Shown piece by piece: positions 42,082 through 50,832 of a stretch of DNA of 64,000 nucleotides. Numbering within the stretch: the first letter of the stretch is position 1; each line of letters opens with the position of its first letter. The stretch spans positions 1 through 64,000 of the forward strand of contig JANYET010000055.1 in NCBI GenBank assembly GCA_025359785.1, written 5' to 3'. The notes under the pieces are model-generated. The model made no database searches. It worked only from the letters and a program-made list of their open reading frames with translations, and had not been told where the DNA came from. The position numbers and the translations under genes are program-made. The stretch is from Alphaproteobacteria bacterium. GTDB lineage: Bacteria; Pseudomonadota; Alphaproteobacteria; Caulobacterales; Caulobacteraceae.

Positions 42082-44519
42082 CGCCGAGGCCCGCCCTTCT
42101 TGCCTGTACGGATGTTCTTCGGGCGCCCAGGCTGGCCGGCGCGGGGCGGCCCCTTGAAGCCGCCGCCTCCGCCGCCCGTGGAGCCGCCGCCCTTGAAGCC
42201 TCCGCGCGCTCGGTCGTTGCGGTCGCGCATGCCAAGCCGGGGCTTTGGCGCATTGGGATCAGCCGCCGCCGGCTCGCTGATCATCTCGAAGAGCAAGCCG
42301 CCGGTGAGTGGCGTGGCTTCCATCAGCTTTACGGTCACCGGCATGCCCAGCGGCCAGCGCGCCCCGGTCCCTTCGCCCACCAGGGCGTGGCTCTTGTCAT
42401 CGTGGACGAAGTATTCGCCGCCCAGCTTGGACACCGGGCACAAGCCGTCCGCGCCAGTCTCGTTCAACTTCACGAACAGGCCGAAGCGGGTGACGCCGGT
42501 GATCCGGCCCTCGAACGCGGCCCCCACGCGGTCGGCCAGGAACGAGGCCACATAGCGGTCCGTCGCGTCGCGCTCGGCGGCCATCGCCCGACGCTCAGCG
42601 AAGGTTATGCTCTCGGCGGTGTCCTTCATCTTCTGGATGTCGCGGTCCGAGAGGCCATCCGAGCCGAGGCCCAGGGCGGAGATCAGGCCGCGATGGACGA
42701 TCAGATCGGCGTAGCGGCGGATCGGCGAGGTGAAGTGGGCGTATTTCGACAGATTGAGCCCGAAGTGGCCGATGTTGTCGGTGGAATAGATCGCCTGCAT
42801 CTGGGTGCGCAGGACCACCTCGTTGACGATGTCTCCGTTCTCCGTGCCGCGGGTGTCGTCCAGCAGCTTGTTGAACCGGTCGGTGCGCGGCGCCTCGCCC
42901 TTCGACCAGGCGATGTCGAGGGTCTGCAGGAAGTCCACCAGCGCCTGCACCTTCTCCTGGCTGGGCGTGTCGTGGATGCGGTAGACCAGCGGGGTCTTCT
43001 TGGATTCCAGCGTCTCGGCGGCCGAGACGTTGGCCTGGATCATCATTTCCTCGATCAGCTTGTGGGCCTCGAGGCTGGCGCGCGGGGTGATCGATGCGAT
43101 CTCGCCTTCGGGGTTGATGACGATCCGCCGCTCGGCGCTTTCGATGGCCAGCGGCGAGCGCGCCATCCGGCCCTTCTTCAGCACTGCATAGGCTGCGTAG
43201 AGCGGGGCGATGATCGAACCTGTGATCGGGCCTGTCTTGTCGTCCGGCGTCCCGTCGGCGGCGGCCTGCGCCTGCTCGTAGGACAACTTGGCGGCGGAGC
43301 GCATCAGGCCGCGGACGAACCGATGGCCGCGCTTCCTGCCGTCCGCGCCGAAGACCATGCGCACGGCCATGCAGGCGCGGTTCTCGCCCTCGCGGAGTGA
43401 GCAGAGGCCGTTGGACAGCACCTCCGGCAGCATCGGCTCCACCCGGTCGGGGAAGTAGACGCTGTTGGCCTTCTCGCGGGCCGTCTCGTCGAGGGCGGAG
43501 TTGGGCCGCACGTAGGCGGCGACATCGGCGATGGCCACCCAGACGATCCAGCCGCCGGGATTCTTCGGATCCTCGTCCGGCTCGGCATAGACCGCGTCGT
43601 CGTGGTCGCGGGCATCGGCCGGGTCGATGGTGATGAACGGCACCTGGCGCAGGTCCTCGCGGCCGGCCAGGGTCGGCGGCTGGGCCGCTTCGGCCTCGGC
43701 TTCCGCGGCGGGGCTGAAGCCCGTCGGGATGCCGTGGGCGTGGATCGCCAGCAGGGAGGCGGCGCGCGGCTCGTCCTCGCGGCCGATCACCTCGATCAGC
43801 TTGCCGCGCTTGGGCCCGAAGCGGGTCTCGGCGGTGGTCGCCTGGGCCAGCACCAGGTCGCCGTCCCGCAGTTCCTGGGCGGCGGGATCGGTGAGCAGCA
43901 GGCTGTCCTTTGAGCGGCGGTCCACCGGCTCCACGCGGACCTCGCGGCGCGCCTTGCGGATCACGCCCAGGATGCGTTGGCCGCCGGCGCCCAGCGCCTT
44001 GATCAATCGGGCCTCGGTCTCGCCGTTCTCCAGCTTGACGAAGCGGACCAGCAGGCGGTCGCCGATGCCGGGCGCGGGGCCGGTGTCGCCGGTGCGCGAG
44101 GCGGCCAGAACGACTAGTGGCACGTCGTCGCCCTTGGTCAATTTGACGTAGAGCTCGCCGTCGTTGTCGCGCTCGATCACATCGACCACGCCGACCTCGG
44201 GCAGGGCGCCGGCTTCGGCGAAGCCGCGGCGGCCGCGGCGGCCTAGCGTGCCGTCGGCTTCGAGGGCCTGGAGCATCTGGCGAAGCGCCCGGCGCTCCTC
44301 GCCCTTCAGGCTGAAGTGCTGGGCAATGGCCGCCTTGTCGGTTTCGCCGCTCTCGCGGACGTATTTCAGCAGGGTGTCGCGGTCGGGAAGCCCGCGCGGT
44401 GGTCGGGGCGCCGACTTGCCGGATTTTGCGGGAGCAGGCTGGGCCGGCTTATGGCCAAGAGGCTGGCCGGCGGGGTTGTTCTGGAATCGTGTGCCCTTGG
44501 GGGCGCGTGTCTTAGGCAT
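42078..44519 (-). CDS. rnr: Ribonuclease R
   Basis: An 813-residue 3'-5' exoribonuclease of the RNase II/R family, which degrades structured RNA. Two winged/cold-shock-like N-terminal domains are followed by the RNB catalytic domain starting near residue 285: ITIDPADARDHDDAVYAE, with Asp residues for the two metals, then IVWVAIADVAAYVRP, NSVYFPDRVEPMLPEVLSNGLCSL, and a C-terminal S1 domain (about 660-740; EGRITGVTRFGLFVKLNETGADGLC). The tail is Gly/Lys-rich (GGFKGGGSTGGGGGGFKG), a probable RNA-binding extension. The N-terminus is also basic and low in complexity. Length and S1 domain favour RNase R over RNase II. Confidence 0.95.
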   Translation of the reverse strand: MPKTRAPKGTRFQNNPAGQPLGHKPAQPAPAKSGKSAPRPPRGLPDRDTLLKYVRESGETDKAAIAQHFSLKGEERRALRQMLQALEADGTLGRRGRRGFAEAGALPEVGVVDVIERDNDGELYVKLTKGDDVPLVVLAASRTGDTGPAPGIGDRLLVRFVKLENGETEARLIKALGAGGQRILGVIRKARREVRVEPVDRRSKDSLLLTDPAAQELRDGDLVLAQATTAETRFGPKRGKLIEVIGREDEPRAASLLAIHAHGIPTGFSPAAEAEAEAAQPPTLAGREDLRQVPFITIDPADARDHDDAVYAEPDEDPKNPGGWIVWVAIADVAAYVRPNSALDETAREKANSVYFPDRVEPMLPEVLSNGLCSLREGENRACMAVRMVFGADGRKRGHRFVRGLMRSAAKLSYEQAQAAADGTPDDKTGPITGSIIAPLYAAYAVLKKGRMARSPLAIESAERRIVINPEGEIASITPRASLEAHKLIEEMMIQANVSAAETLESKKTPLVYRIHDTPSQEKVQALVDFLQTLDIAWSKGEAPRTDRFNKLLDDTRGTENGDIVNEVVLRTQMQAIYSTDNIGHFGLNLSKYAHFTSPIRRYADLIVHRGLISALGLGSDGLSDRDIQKMKDTAESITFAERRAMAAERDATDRYVASFLADRVGAAFEGRITGVTRFGLFVKLNETGADGLCPVSKLGGEYFVHDDKSHALVGEGTGARWPLGMPVTVKLMEATPLTGGLLFEMISEPAAADPNAPKPRLGMRDRNDRARGGFKGGGSTGGGGGGFKGPPRAGQPGRPKNIRTGKKGGPRR

Positions 44520-44679
44520 AGGGGGTGCTTAGCACCTTTCGGTAGCGATCTTCAGGATCGGAATGGAAGGATCAAATCGGGCCGGCGTCGCGGCGGTCAG
44601 TAGACCGGCTTGGCGGTTCGCGGCAGTCTTCGGCGCCTAGGGGCGCAAGGCCTATATAGACTATCTCCGGGGAGATTGC

Positions 44680-45612
44680 ATCATCGCCAGGTCGAAATCG
44701 AACGCGACCCCGGTCGCTGTCTTCCTGTTGCTGGCGAGCGTGGCGGCGGGCGGGGCCTGGTGGGTCATGGGTCGCGACCACGGCGCTGGAGACGCGCCGG
44801 CGGCTTCGGCCAAGGCCCCGGCGCTGCCGAGCGGGCCGTTGCAGTACCTCGAGGCCACGGTCTCCGATGTCCGCTACCTGGCCGGCGACCAGACCACGAA
44901 GGGCGGTAAGGTCGCCCAAGCCACCGTGCTGATCGTGGGCAAGACGGCGCTCTCCCTGAGGCAGAAATACGCGTTCATGGCCCGGCGTGAGTCCATCGAC
45001 TGCGCGGGCCGCCGAATCTTCGATGAGCTAGCGGCCTACTACGACGCCGCCGGGCGCCTGAAGACCAACGAGATCCAGTCGAGTTCACTCGGCCGCCCGG
45101 CCGAGGCCGACGATCCGGAGGTCGCCATCGTCTGTGCCGACACGCCGCCAAAGCTGCGCACTTTGGCCGGCTACAGGGATGCTCAACGCCAGTCGCAACT
45201 GCCACCGGACAATTTGCTGGCGCTGTTCGCCGCCAGCCCGAAGGACGCCGATCTCGCCGCCTGGGTCTGCGCCGCCGGGGCGCGGGGCCACTGGAACCCG
45301 AAGTTGCCACAGCAGTGCGATCAGGCTGTGACCTTGAATTCGAAGTCGACGGCGAGCCTGCTGGACCGCGGCTTCCTGAAGGTGGCCATTGGCAAGAACG
45401 CCTCGGCCGACGCCGATTTTCAAAAGGCGCTGGCTCTGGAGCCCGACAACGCCTCGGCGCTGTTCGGCCGCAGCCTGATGGCCGGGTTGCGCGGGGACCG
45501 GGCCGCAAGCCGCCAGGACCGCAACCGCGCGCTCGACCTCGATCCCAGGGCCCCAGATTGGCTGGAGGCCAACTACCGCGTCCAGATCAGCGCCGAGTTC
45601 CGCAAACGATGA
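44680..45612 (+). CDS. Membrane-anchored TPR-like protein (start uncertain)
   Basis: A protein of about 295-310 residues with an N-terminal membrane anchor (AVFLLLASVAAGGAWWVMG), a middle domain of unknown function containing several cysteines, and a C-terminal tetratricopeptide-like repeat (ASADADFQKALALEPDNASALFGRSLMAGLRGDRAASRQDRNRALDLDPRAPDWLE). A standard start would be TTG at 44728, but that cuts the anchor. A GGGGAGA ribosome site lies just before ATC-ATC at 44680/44683, from which IARSKSNATPVAVFLLLASV gives a proper positively charged lead, so a non-standard ATC start is possible. Function unknown. Convergent with the alpha/beta hydrolase gene. Confidence 0.65.
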   Translation: MIARSKSNATPVAVFLLLASVAAGGAWWVMGRDHGAGDAPAASAKAPALPSGPLQYLEATVSDVRYLAGDQTTKGGKVAQATVLIVGKTALSLRQKYAFMARRESIDCAGRRIFDELAAYYDAAGRLKTNEIQSSSLGRPAEADDPEVAIVCADTPPKLRTLAGYRDAQRQSQLPPDNLLALFAASPKDADLAAWVCAAGARGHWNPKLPQQCDQAVTLNSKSTASLLDRGFLKVAIGKNASADADFQKALALEPDNASALFGRSLMAGLRGDRAASRQDRNRALDLDPRAPDWLEANYRVQISAEFRKR

Positions 45613-45616
45613 AGGC

Positions 45617-46423
45617 TCACCCCTCGGTCAGAAAGGCTGTCATGGCGGGTGTGGCCGCGCGGTCCTGGATCATGAACAGGTGGCCGCCCTCGAACCATTG
45701 CAGCGTCGCGCCGGGAATCCGCTCAGCCATCTTCTGCTGCGTGGCGGGCAGCGCGATGCCATCGTAGCGGCCGGCGGCGATCAGGGTCGGACAGCGGATT
45801 TCCGGGAGCCGGTCCCAGGTGTCGTGGGCGGCGCGGGCGACCAGCTGGCGGTGGGCGCCCATGGCGTGACCGGGCTCGTCGGCGTAGGGGTCCGCCGCGC
45901 CCATGGCGACGAACATCGCATGCTGGTCGGGGTGCGCGGCGGCCCAGGCGTCGTCGCGCCGCGTGTCGCTGATCGGGATCATGTGGCGGGCGCGGGCCTC
46001 GCCCTTCAGGTGCTCGATCTCGTGGAACGGGAAAGACGCGCCGCCCGCCCCGCCGGGAGAGGTGCAGGCCAGCACCAGCCGTGTCACCCGCGCCGGATGC
46101 CGGATCGCCAGTTCCTGGGCCACCATGCCGCCGAACGAGGCCCCGATCACCAACGCCTCGTCCCAGCCCTGGCTCGCCATCAGCGCCGCGGCGTCGTTGG
46201 CATAGTCGGCCATGGCGTAGGGCAGGTCGGGCTTCTCCGACTGGCCGAGCCCCCGCTGGTCGTAGGCCAACAGGTCGAAAGCCTTCGCCAGCGGTCCGTC
46301 AAAGACGTTGGGCTTGTTCCGCAAGTCGCCGCCGGTGCCGGAAATGAACAGCAGCGGCGGGCCGGACCCGGCGCGCTCGAAATAGAGGTTCAGGCCGTTG
46401 ACGGTCGTGACGGGCATCTTCAA
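45617..46423 (-). CDS. Alpha/beta hydrolase
   Basis: A 268-residue alpha/beta hydrolase. The nucleophile is Ser96 in LVIGASFGGMVAQELA. The acid is in RYDGIALPA and the catalytic His in FEGGHLFMIQD. The oxyanion loop is LLFISGTGGD. Sequence style (YDQRGLGQSEKPD) is close to haloalkane dehalogenase, esterase or 3-oxoadipate enol-lactonase-type proteins; the substrate cannot be told. It has no signal peptide. It sits between the TPR-like gene (4 bases between stops) and a paired REP-like repeat upstream. Confidence 0.9.
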   Translation of the reverse strand: MKMPVTTVNGLNLYFERAGSGPPLLFISGTGGDLRNKPNVFDGPLAKAFDLLAYDQRGLGQSEKPDLPYAMADYANDAAALMASQGWDEALVIGASFGGMVAQELAIRHPARVTRLVLACTSPGGAGGASFPFHEIEHLKGEARARHMIPISDTRRDDAWAAAHPDQHAMFVAMGAADPYADEPGHAMGAHRQLVARAAHDTWDRLPEIRCPTLIAAGRYDGIALPATQQKMAERIPGATLQWFEGGHLFMIQDRAATPAMTAFLTEG

Positions 46424-46429
46424 TTCCGT

Positions 46430-46532
46430 TCATCCCCGCGAAGGCGGGGACCCAAGCTGAGCCCGAAGATAGACACCTCGGCTTGCAGAGTTCGCAAGAC
46501 CCCATGGATCCCCGCCTTCGCGGGGACGAGCG
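46430..46532. repeat. Paired REP-like element (inverted arms)
   Basis: CATCCCCGCGAAGGCGGGGACCCA at one end and its inverted partner TGGATCCCCGCCTTCGCGGGGACGAG at the other, about 50 bases apart, each itself a hairpin (CCCCGC-GCGGGG). A degenerate copy is at 37492-37577. Confidence 0.8.
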
Positions 46533-46542
46533 GTAAAGCGGG

Positions 46543-49158
46543 TCAGGCTGACGGCTTGGCTTTCTTCGCCGCCGCTTTCTTCTTCGCGGGCTTCTTCTTG
46601 GCCGGAGCCTTGGCGCCCTCGGCTTTCGGGGCTGGCTTGGCCTTGGCCGTGCGGCCGCTCTTTTTCTTGCCGCCGCCGCCTTTCGCCGCGCGTTCGGCGA
46701 GCAGCAGGACGGCCTGGTCCAGGGTCACGTCGAGGGGATCGGTCCCGCGCGGCACGTTGGCGTTGACCGCCCCGTGCTTGATGTAGGGGCCGTAGCGGCC
46801 GGAAAGCACCTTGACCGGCGCGCCGTCCGCTGGGTGGGCGCCCAGGTCCTTGAGCGCGGTGGCTTCGCCGCGGCGGGGGCCGCCGGCGCGCTTTTCGGCC
46901 AGCAGGGTGACGGCGCGGTTCAGGCCGACCTCGAACACCTCGTCCGCGCCCGAGAGGTTCGCATAGGTCCCGGCGTGCAGCACGAAGGGACCGAAACGGC
47001 CGATGCCGGCCAGGATCGGCTGGCTGTCCTCCGGGTGCAGGCCCACTTCGCGCGGCAGGCGCAGCAGGCGCCGGCCCTTTTCCAGGTCCATGTCCGGCGC
47101 GGACCAGCCCTTGGGCAGGCTGGAACGCTTGGGCTTCTCGCCCTCGCCCAGTTGGACGTAGGCGCCGAAGCGGCCGGACTTCAGAAACACCGTCATGCCG
47201 GTGACGTCGTCGACGCCCAGCTCGCGGTCGCCCGAGGGGCTGTCGCCGTCTTCCTTCTCGCCGATCGGCCGGGTGTAGCGGCATTCCGGATAGTTCGAGC
47301 AGCCGACGAAGGGGCCGAACCGGCTGGTCTTCATGCTGAGGCGGCCAGACCCGCAAGTCGGGCAGACCCGGACGTCGGAGCCGTCGGCTTTCGGCGGATA
47401 AAGGAAGGGCGCCAGCGCCTCGTCCAGGGTGTCCAGCACCGAGCGGGTGGTGAGGCCGAGGATTTCCTCGGTCTTCGGATGGAAGTCCTTCCAGAACTCG
47501 CGGAGCAGGACCTTCCAGTCCATTTCGCCGGCCGAGACCTTGTCGAGCTTCTCCTCCAGGTCGGCGGTGAAGTCGTATTCAACGTAGCGGAGGAAGAATT
47601 CCTCGAGGAACACCGTGACCAGCCGGCCCTTGTCCTGCGGGATGAAGCGGTTCTTCTCCATCGTCACATATTCGCGGTCGCGCAGGACCGTCAGCACCGA
47701 GGCGTAGGTAGACGGCCGGCCGATGCCGAGCTCTTCCATCTTCTTGACCAGGCTGGCTTCCGAATAACGCGGCGGCGGCTCGGTGAAGTGCTGGTCGGCG
47801 CGGGCCGCGATGGTCTTGGCCTGCGCCCCTTGCGTCACCGCCGGCAGTTTCGAGACCGCTTCGTCTTCGGTGTCGTCGCGGCCTTCCTCATAGACCGCCA
47901 GGTAGCCGTCGAGGAGGGTGACGTCGCCGGAGGCCCGTAGCGCGGTCTGTCCGTCGCTGGACTCCAGGTCGATGGTCGTGCGCTCGATCCGCGCGCTCTC
48001 CATCTGCGAGGCGATCATCCGCTTCCAGATCAGCTCGTAGAGCCGGCCCAGGTCGGGATCGAGCCGCAGCTTGCCCGGATTGCGCGCCAGGCTGGTCGGG
48101 CGGATCGCCTCGTGGGCTTCCTGGGCGTTCTTCGCCTTGGTGGAATAGATGCGGGCCTTCTCCGGCACATAGTCCTTGCCATAGAGGCCACCGATCACGC
48201 TGCGCGCCTCGTCCAGCGCTTCGGGTGCGGTCTGCACGCCGTCGGTGCGCATGTAGGTGATCAGGCCGACGGTCTCGCCGCCGATGTCGATGCCCTCATA
48301 GAGCTTCTGGGCGGCCTGCATGGTGCGTTGCGCATTGAACCCCAGCTTGCGCGAGGCTTCCTGCTGCAGGGTCGAGGTGGTGAAGGGCGGCGGCGGCGAG
48401 CGGCGGGCCGGCTTCTTCTCGACGGCGGCGATGGTGAAGCTGGCGGCCTTGACCGCGTCGCGGGCGGCGAAGGCCGACGCTTCATTTCCAAGGTCGAACT
48501 TGGTGAGCTTCTTGCCGTCGTGCTTGGTCAGGCGCGCCAGGAACGGCTCGCTTCCGGCCGAGACGTCGGCCTCGACGGTCCAGTATTCCTGGGTGTTGAA
48601 CTTCTCAATCTCGATTTCGCGGTCGACCACGAGGCGCAGCGCCACCGATTGCACCCGGCCGGCCGAGCGCGAGCCCGGCAGCTTGCGCCACAGCACCGGC
48701 GACAGGGTGAAGCCCACCAGATAGTCCAGCGCGCGGCGCGCCAGGTAGGCGTCCACCAGCTCCATGTCGATGTCGCGCGGGGCCTTCATGGCCTCGGTGA
48801 CCGCGCTCTTGGTGATCGCGTTGAAGGTGACCCGCTGGACCTTGACGCCGTTCAGCGCCTTCTTCTTCTTCAGCACCTCCAGCACGTGCCAGGAGATGGC
48901 TTCTCCCTCGCGGTCGGGGTCGGTGGCGAGGATCAGGGTGTCGGCGCCCTTCAGGGCGGCCACGATATCGGCCAGGCGCTTGGCGGCCTTGGCGTCCACC
49001 TCCCAGCTCATCTCGAAGTCTTCGTCCGGCCGGACCGATCCGTCTTTGGCCGGCAGGTCGCGCACGTGGCCGTAGGAGGCCAGGACCTTATAGTTGTCGC
49101 CCAGGTACTTGTTGATGGGCTTGGCTTTGCCCGGGCTTTCGACGACGACGATGTTCAT
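46543..49158 (-). CDS. topA: DNA topoisomerase I
   Basis: An 871-residue type IA topoisomerase that relaxes negative supercoils. The TOPRIM domain starts at residue 1 (MNIVVVESPGKAKPINKYLG) with LILATDPDREGEAISWH. The catalytic Tyr is in GLITYMRTDG near residue 300. The C-terminal region has one Cys4 zinc finger (CPTCGSGRLSM then CSNYPECRY) followed by three topoisomerase C-terminal repeats of the GRFGPFV/GRYGPYI type. The tail after residue 830 is a Lys/Ala-rich, histone-like DNA-binding stretch. dprA and plsY lie upstream on the same strand, a common alphaproteobacterial order (plsY-dprA-topA), here with a small exported protein gene between. Confidence 0.97.
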   Translation of the reverse strand: MNIVVVESPGKAKPINKYLGDNYKVLASYGHVRDLPAKDGSVRPDEDFEMSWEVDAKAAKRLADIVAALKGADTLILATDPDREGEAISWHVLEVLKKKKALNGVKVQRVTFNAITKSAVTEAMKAPRDIDMELVDAYLARRALDYLVGFTLSPVLWRKLPGSRSAGRVQSVALRLVVDREIEIEKFNTQEYWTVEADVSAGSEPFLARLTKHDGKKLTKFDLGNEASAFAARDAVKAASFTIAAVEKKPARRSPPPPFTTSTLQQEASRKLGFNAQRTMQAAQKLYEGIDIGGETVGLITYMRTDGVQTAPEALDEARSVIGGLYGKDYVPEKARIYSTKAKNAQEAHEAIRPTSLARNPGKLRLDPDLGRLYELIWKRMIASQMESARIERTTIDLESSDGQTALRASGDVTLLDGYLAVYEEGRDDTEDEAVSKLPAVTQGAQAKTIAARADQHFTEPPPRYSEASLVKKMEELGIGRPSTYASVLTVLRDREYVTMEKNRFIPQDKGRLVTVFLEEFFLRYVEYDFTADLEEKLDKVSAGEMDWKVLLREFWKDFHPKTEEILGLTTRSVLDTLDEALAPFLYPPKADGSDVRVCPTCGSGRLSMKTSRFGPFVGCSNYPECRYTRPIGEKEDGDSPSGDRELGVDDVTGMTVFLKSGRFGAYVQLGEGEKPKRSSLPKGWSAPDMDLEKGRRLLRLPREVGLHPEDSQPILAGIGRFGPFVLHAGTYANLSGADEVFEVGLNRAVTLLAEKRAGGPRRGEATALKDLGAHPADGAPVKVLSGRYGPYIKHGAVNANVPRGTDPLDVTLDQAVLLLAERAAKGGGGKKKSGRTAKAKPAPKAEGAKAPAKKKPAKKKAAAKKAKPSA

Positions 49159-49276
49159 GAGGTCGGGGTCTGTCGTTCCATGGCGCAGCGGCCCGACAAG
49201 CGGGCGGCTTCAAAGGACGCGGAAAGTGGGGGTGGCCCCTAGGGGCTGTCAACGGGCCTTTCAGGGCGCCGTGTCC

Positions 49277-49302
49277 GAGCCCCCTAAAGGGGCTCTTTTT
49301 TT
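49277..49302 (+). terminator. Orphan Rho-independent terminator (plus strand)
   Basis: Stem GAGCCCC/GGGGCTC with TAAA in the loop, then T7. It points away from topA, and no plus-strand gene precedes it, so it would end an unannotated transcript starting within about 120 bases. Confidence 0.75.
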
Positions 49303-49374
49303 CGAGGTCCGCAAACCAACGAGCCGGCGATCCTCTCGGAACGCCGGCCCAGCTGTTTTGAAGGCGGTCGCCGC

Positions 49375-49653
49375 TTAGTTCGGCGCGGCGGCCTGGCGCG
49401 CGGCCATCATCTTCATCATGGCGTCCTTGCACGGCGCGCTGACCTTCTCCGCGTTGTCGCGCAGGCACATCAGCGCTTCGCGGCCGGTCTTGCCGTCACA
49501 GAGCGTCCTCATGTCCACCGAACAGGCCTGCGCCATGGCCTGACGGGCGGCCTGAATTTCAGGGGACGGCGGCGGGCCGCCGGCCGGCGGTTGGGCGAAC
49601 GCGGCGCCGGCTATGGCGAAGGCGGCGAGGCTGGCGGCGAGGGTGAGTTTCAT
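49375..49653 (-). CDS. Small exported cysteine-rich repeat protein
   Basis: A 92-residue protein with a signal peptide (MKLTLAASLAAFAIAGAAFA, cut near residue 20), a Pro-rich linker, and one cysteine-rich repeat of the GLG1/FGFR-binding type: CSVDMRTLCDGKTGREALMCLRDNAEKVSAPCKDAM. The spacing C-x7-C-x10-C-x10-C is that of the family, which is unusual outside eukaryotes but common as small periplasmic proteins in alphaproteobacteria. The role in bacteria is unknown. It lies between topA and dprA on the same strand. Confidence 0.82.
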   Translation of the reverse strand: MKLTLAASLAAFAIAGAAFAQPPAGGPPPSPEIQAARQAMAQACSVDMRTLCDGKTGREALMCLRDNAEKVSAPCKDAMMKMMAARQAAAPN

Positions 49654-49746
49654 GTTGGCTTCGATCTTCCTGACGATGTGTCCCAGGTCAGAGTAGGCGC
49701 GTTCCTTCGCGGCAATATTTCGACGGTATTTCAGTCCGCGCCTGCG

Positions 49747-50832
49747 TCAGGCCGTCGCGACCAGGCCGCCGGGCAGCAGTTCGGCGCGGCCCGCCAAGGC
49801 CAGCTCCACCAGGGCGGCGAACACCGCCGGCGCCGGGGCCCGCGTCGCGCGCACGATTTCGTCGCGGGAAACCGGTGTGGGCGAGAGCAGGGCGGCCACG
49901 GCTTCGCGCAGCGCGTCGTCCGGTTCGCCCGCGCCGCCGGCCGCATAGCCGCGGTCCGGCTCGCGGAACCCACGCAGGCCGTCCAGCGCCCGCACCACGT
50001 CCTCGGCGCCTTCGCAGAGCGCCGCGCCCTGGCGGATCAGGTCGTTAGTCCCCCTGGCGCGCGGGTCGAGCGGCGAGCCTGGCACCGCCAGCACCTCGCG
50101 GCCCTGTTCCGCCGCCAGCCGCGCGGTGATCAGTGAGCCGGAGCGCAGCTCGGCCTCGACCACAACCACGGCTCGCGAAAGCCCCGAGATGATGCGGTTG
50201 CGGCGCGGGAAGTCGCGGGCCACCGCCTTTCGGCCAGGCTCGCTCTCCGAGACCACGCAGCCGGCTTCGGCGATCCGGGCATAGAGATCGCGATGCTCCG
50301 GCGGATAGATGTCGTCCACGCCGCCGCCGAGCACGGCCACGGTGCCGGTCGCCAGAGCGCCCTCGTGCGCCGCCGCGTCGATGCCGTGCGCCAGGCCCGA
50401 GACGATGATGTGGCCGCCCTGGCCCAGCTCCGCGGCCAGGCCACGGGCGAACCGCTGCCCGGCCGCCGAGGCCACCCGCGCGCCGACAATGGCGACGCTG
50501 GGCCGATCCAGCAGTTCGACGCGACCGCGCGCCCAGATCAGCGGCGGCGGCGGATCGAGCGCCGCCAGCGCATGGGGAAAGTCAGGCTCGCAGGCCGCGA
50601 TCAGCCGCGCGCCGAGCGCGGCCCCATCCGTCAGTTCCTTGTCCACCGCCGCCTCGGCCGCCAGCGTGATCCGCCGTCCCCCGCGCTGGGCGAGATCGGG
50701 CAGGGCGGCCAGCGCCTGGCCGGCTGTCGCGAACCGCTGGAGCAGCTGGTCGAAGGTGACCGGGCCGACGTTCTCGGTCCGCGCCAGCCGCAGCCAGTTC
50801 CGCCGTTCGGCGTCCGACAGCGCCGGGCTCAC
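49747..50832 (-). CDS. dprA: DNA-processing protein DprA
   Basis: A 361-residue DprA (Smf), which binds incoming single-stranded DNA and loads RecA during natural transformation. An N-terminal SAM-like region (about 1-75) is followed by the Rossmann domain (about 105-290): VAIVGARVASAAG, VSGLAHGIDAAAHEGAL, VLGGGVDDIYPPEHRDL, FPRRNRIISGLSRAVVVVEA and AVPGSPLDPRARGTNDLI. A C-terminal winged-helix (about 305-361, DRAALL-like; LSPTPVSRDEIVRAT) completes it. It overlaps plsY by four bases. Most Caulobacterales carry dprA. Confidence 0.95.
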   Translation of the reverse strand: MSPALSDAERRNWLRLARTENVGPVTFDQLLQRFATAGQALAALPDLAQRGGRRITLAAEAAVDKELTDGAALGARLIAACEPDFPHALAALDPPPPLIWARGRVELLDRPSVAIVGARVASAAGQRFARGLAAELGQGGHIIVSGLAHGIDAAAHEGALATGTVAVLGGGVDDIYPPEHRDLYARIAEAGCVVSESEPGRKAVARDFPRRNRIISGLSRAVVVVEAELRSGSLITARLAAEQGREVLAVPGSPLDPRARGTNDLIRQGAALCEGAEDVVRALDGLRGFREPDRGYAAGGAGEPDDALREAVAALLSPTPVSRDEIVRATRAPAPAVFAALVELALAGRAELLPGGLVATA

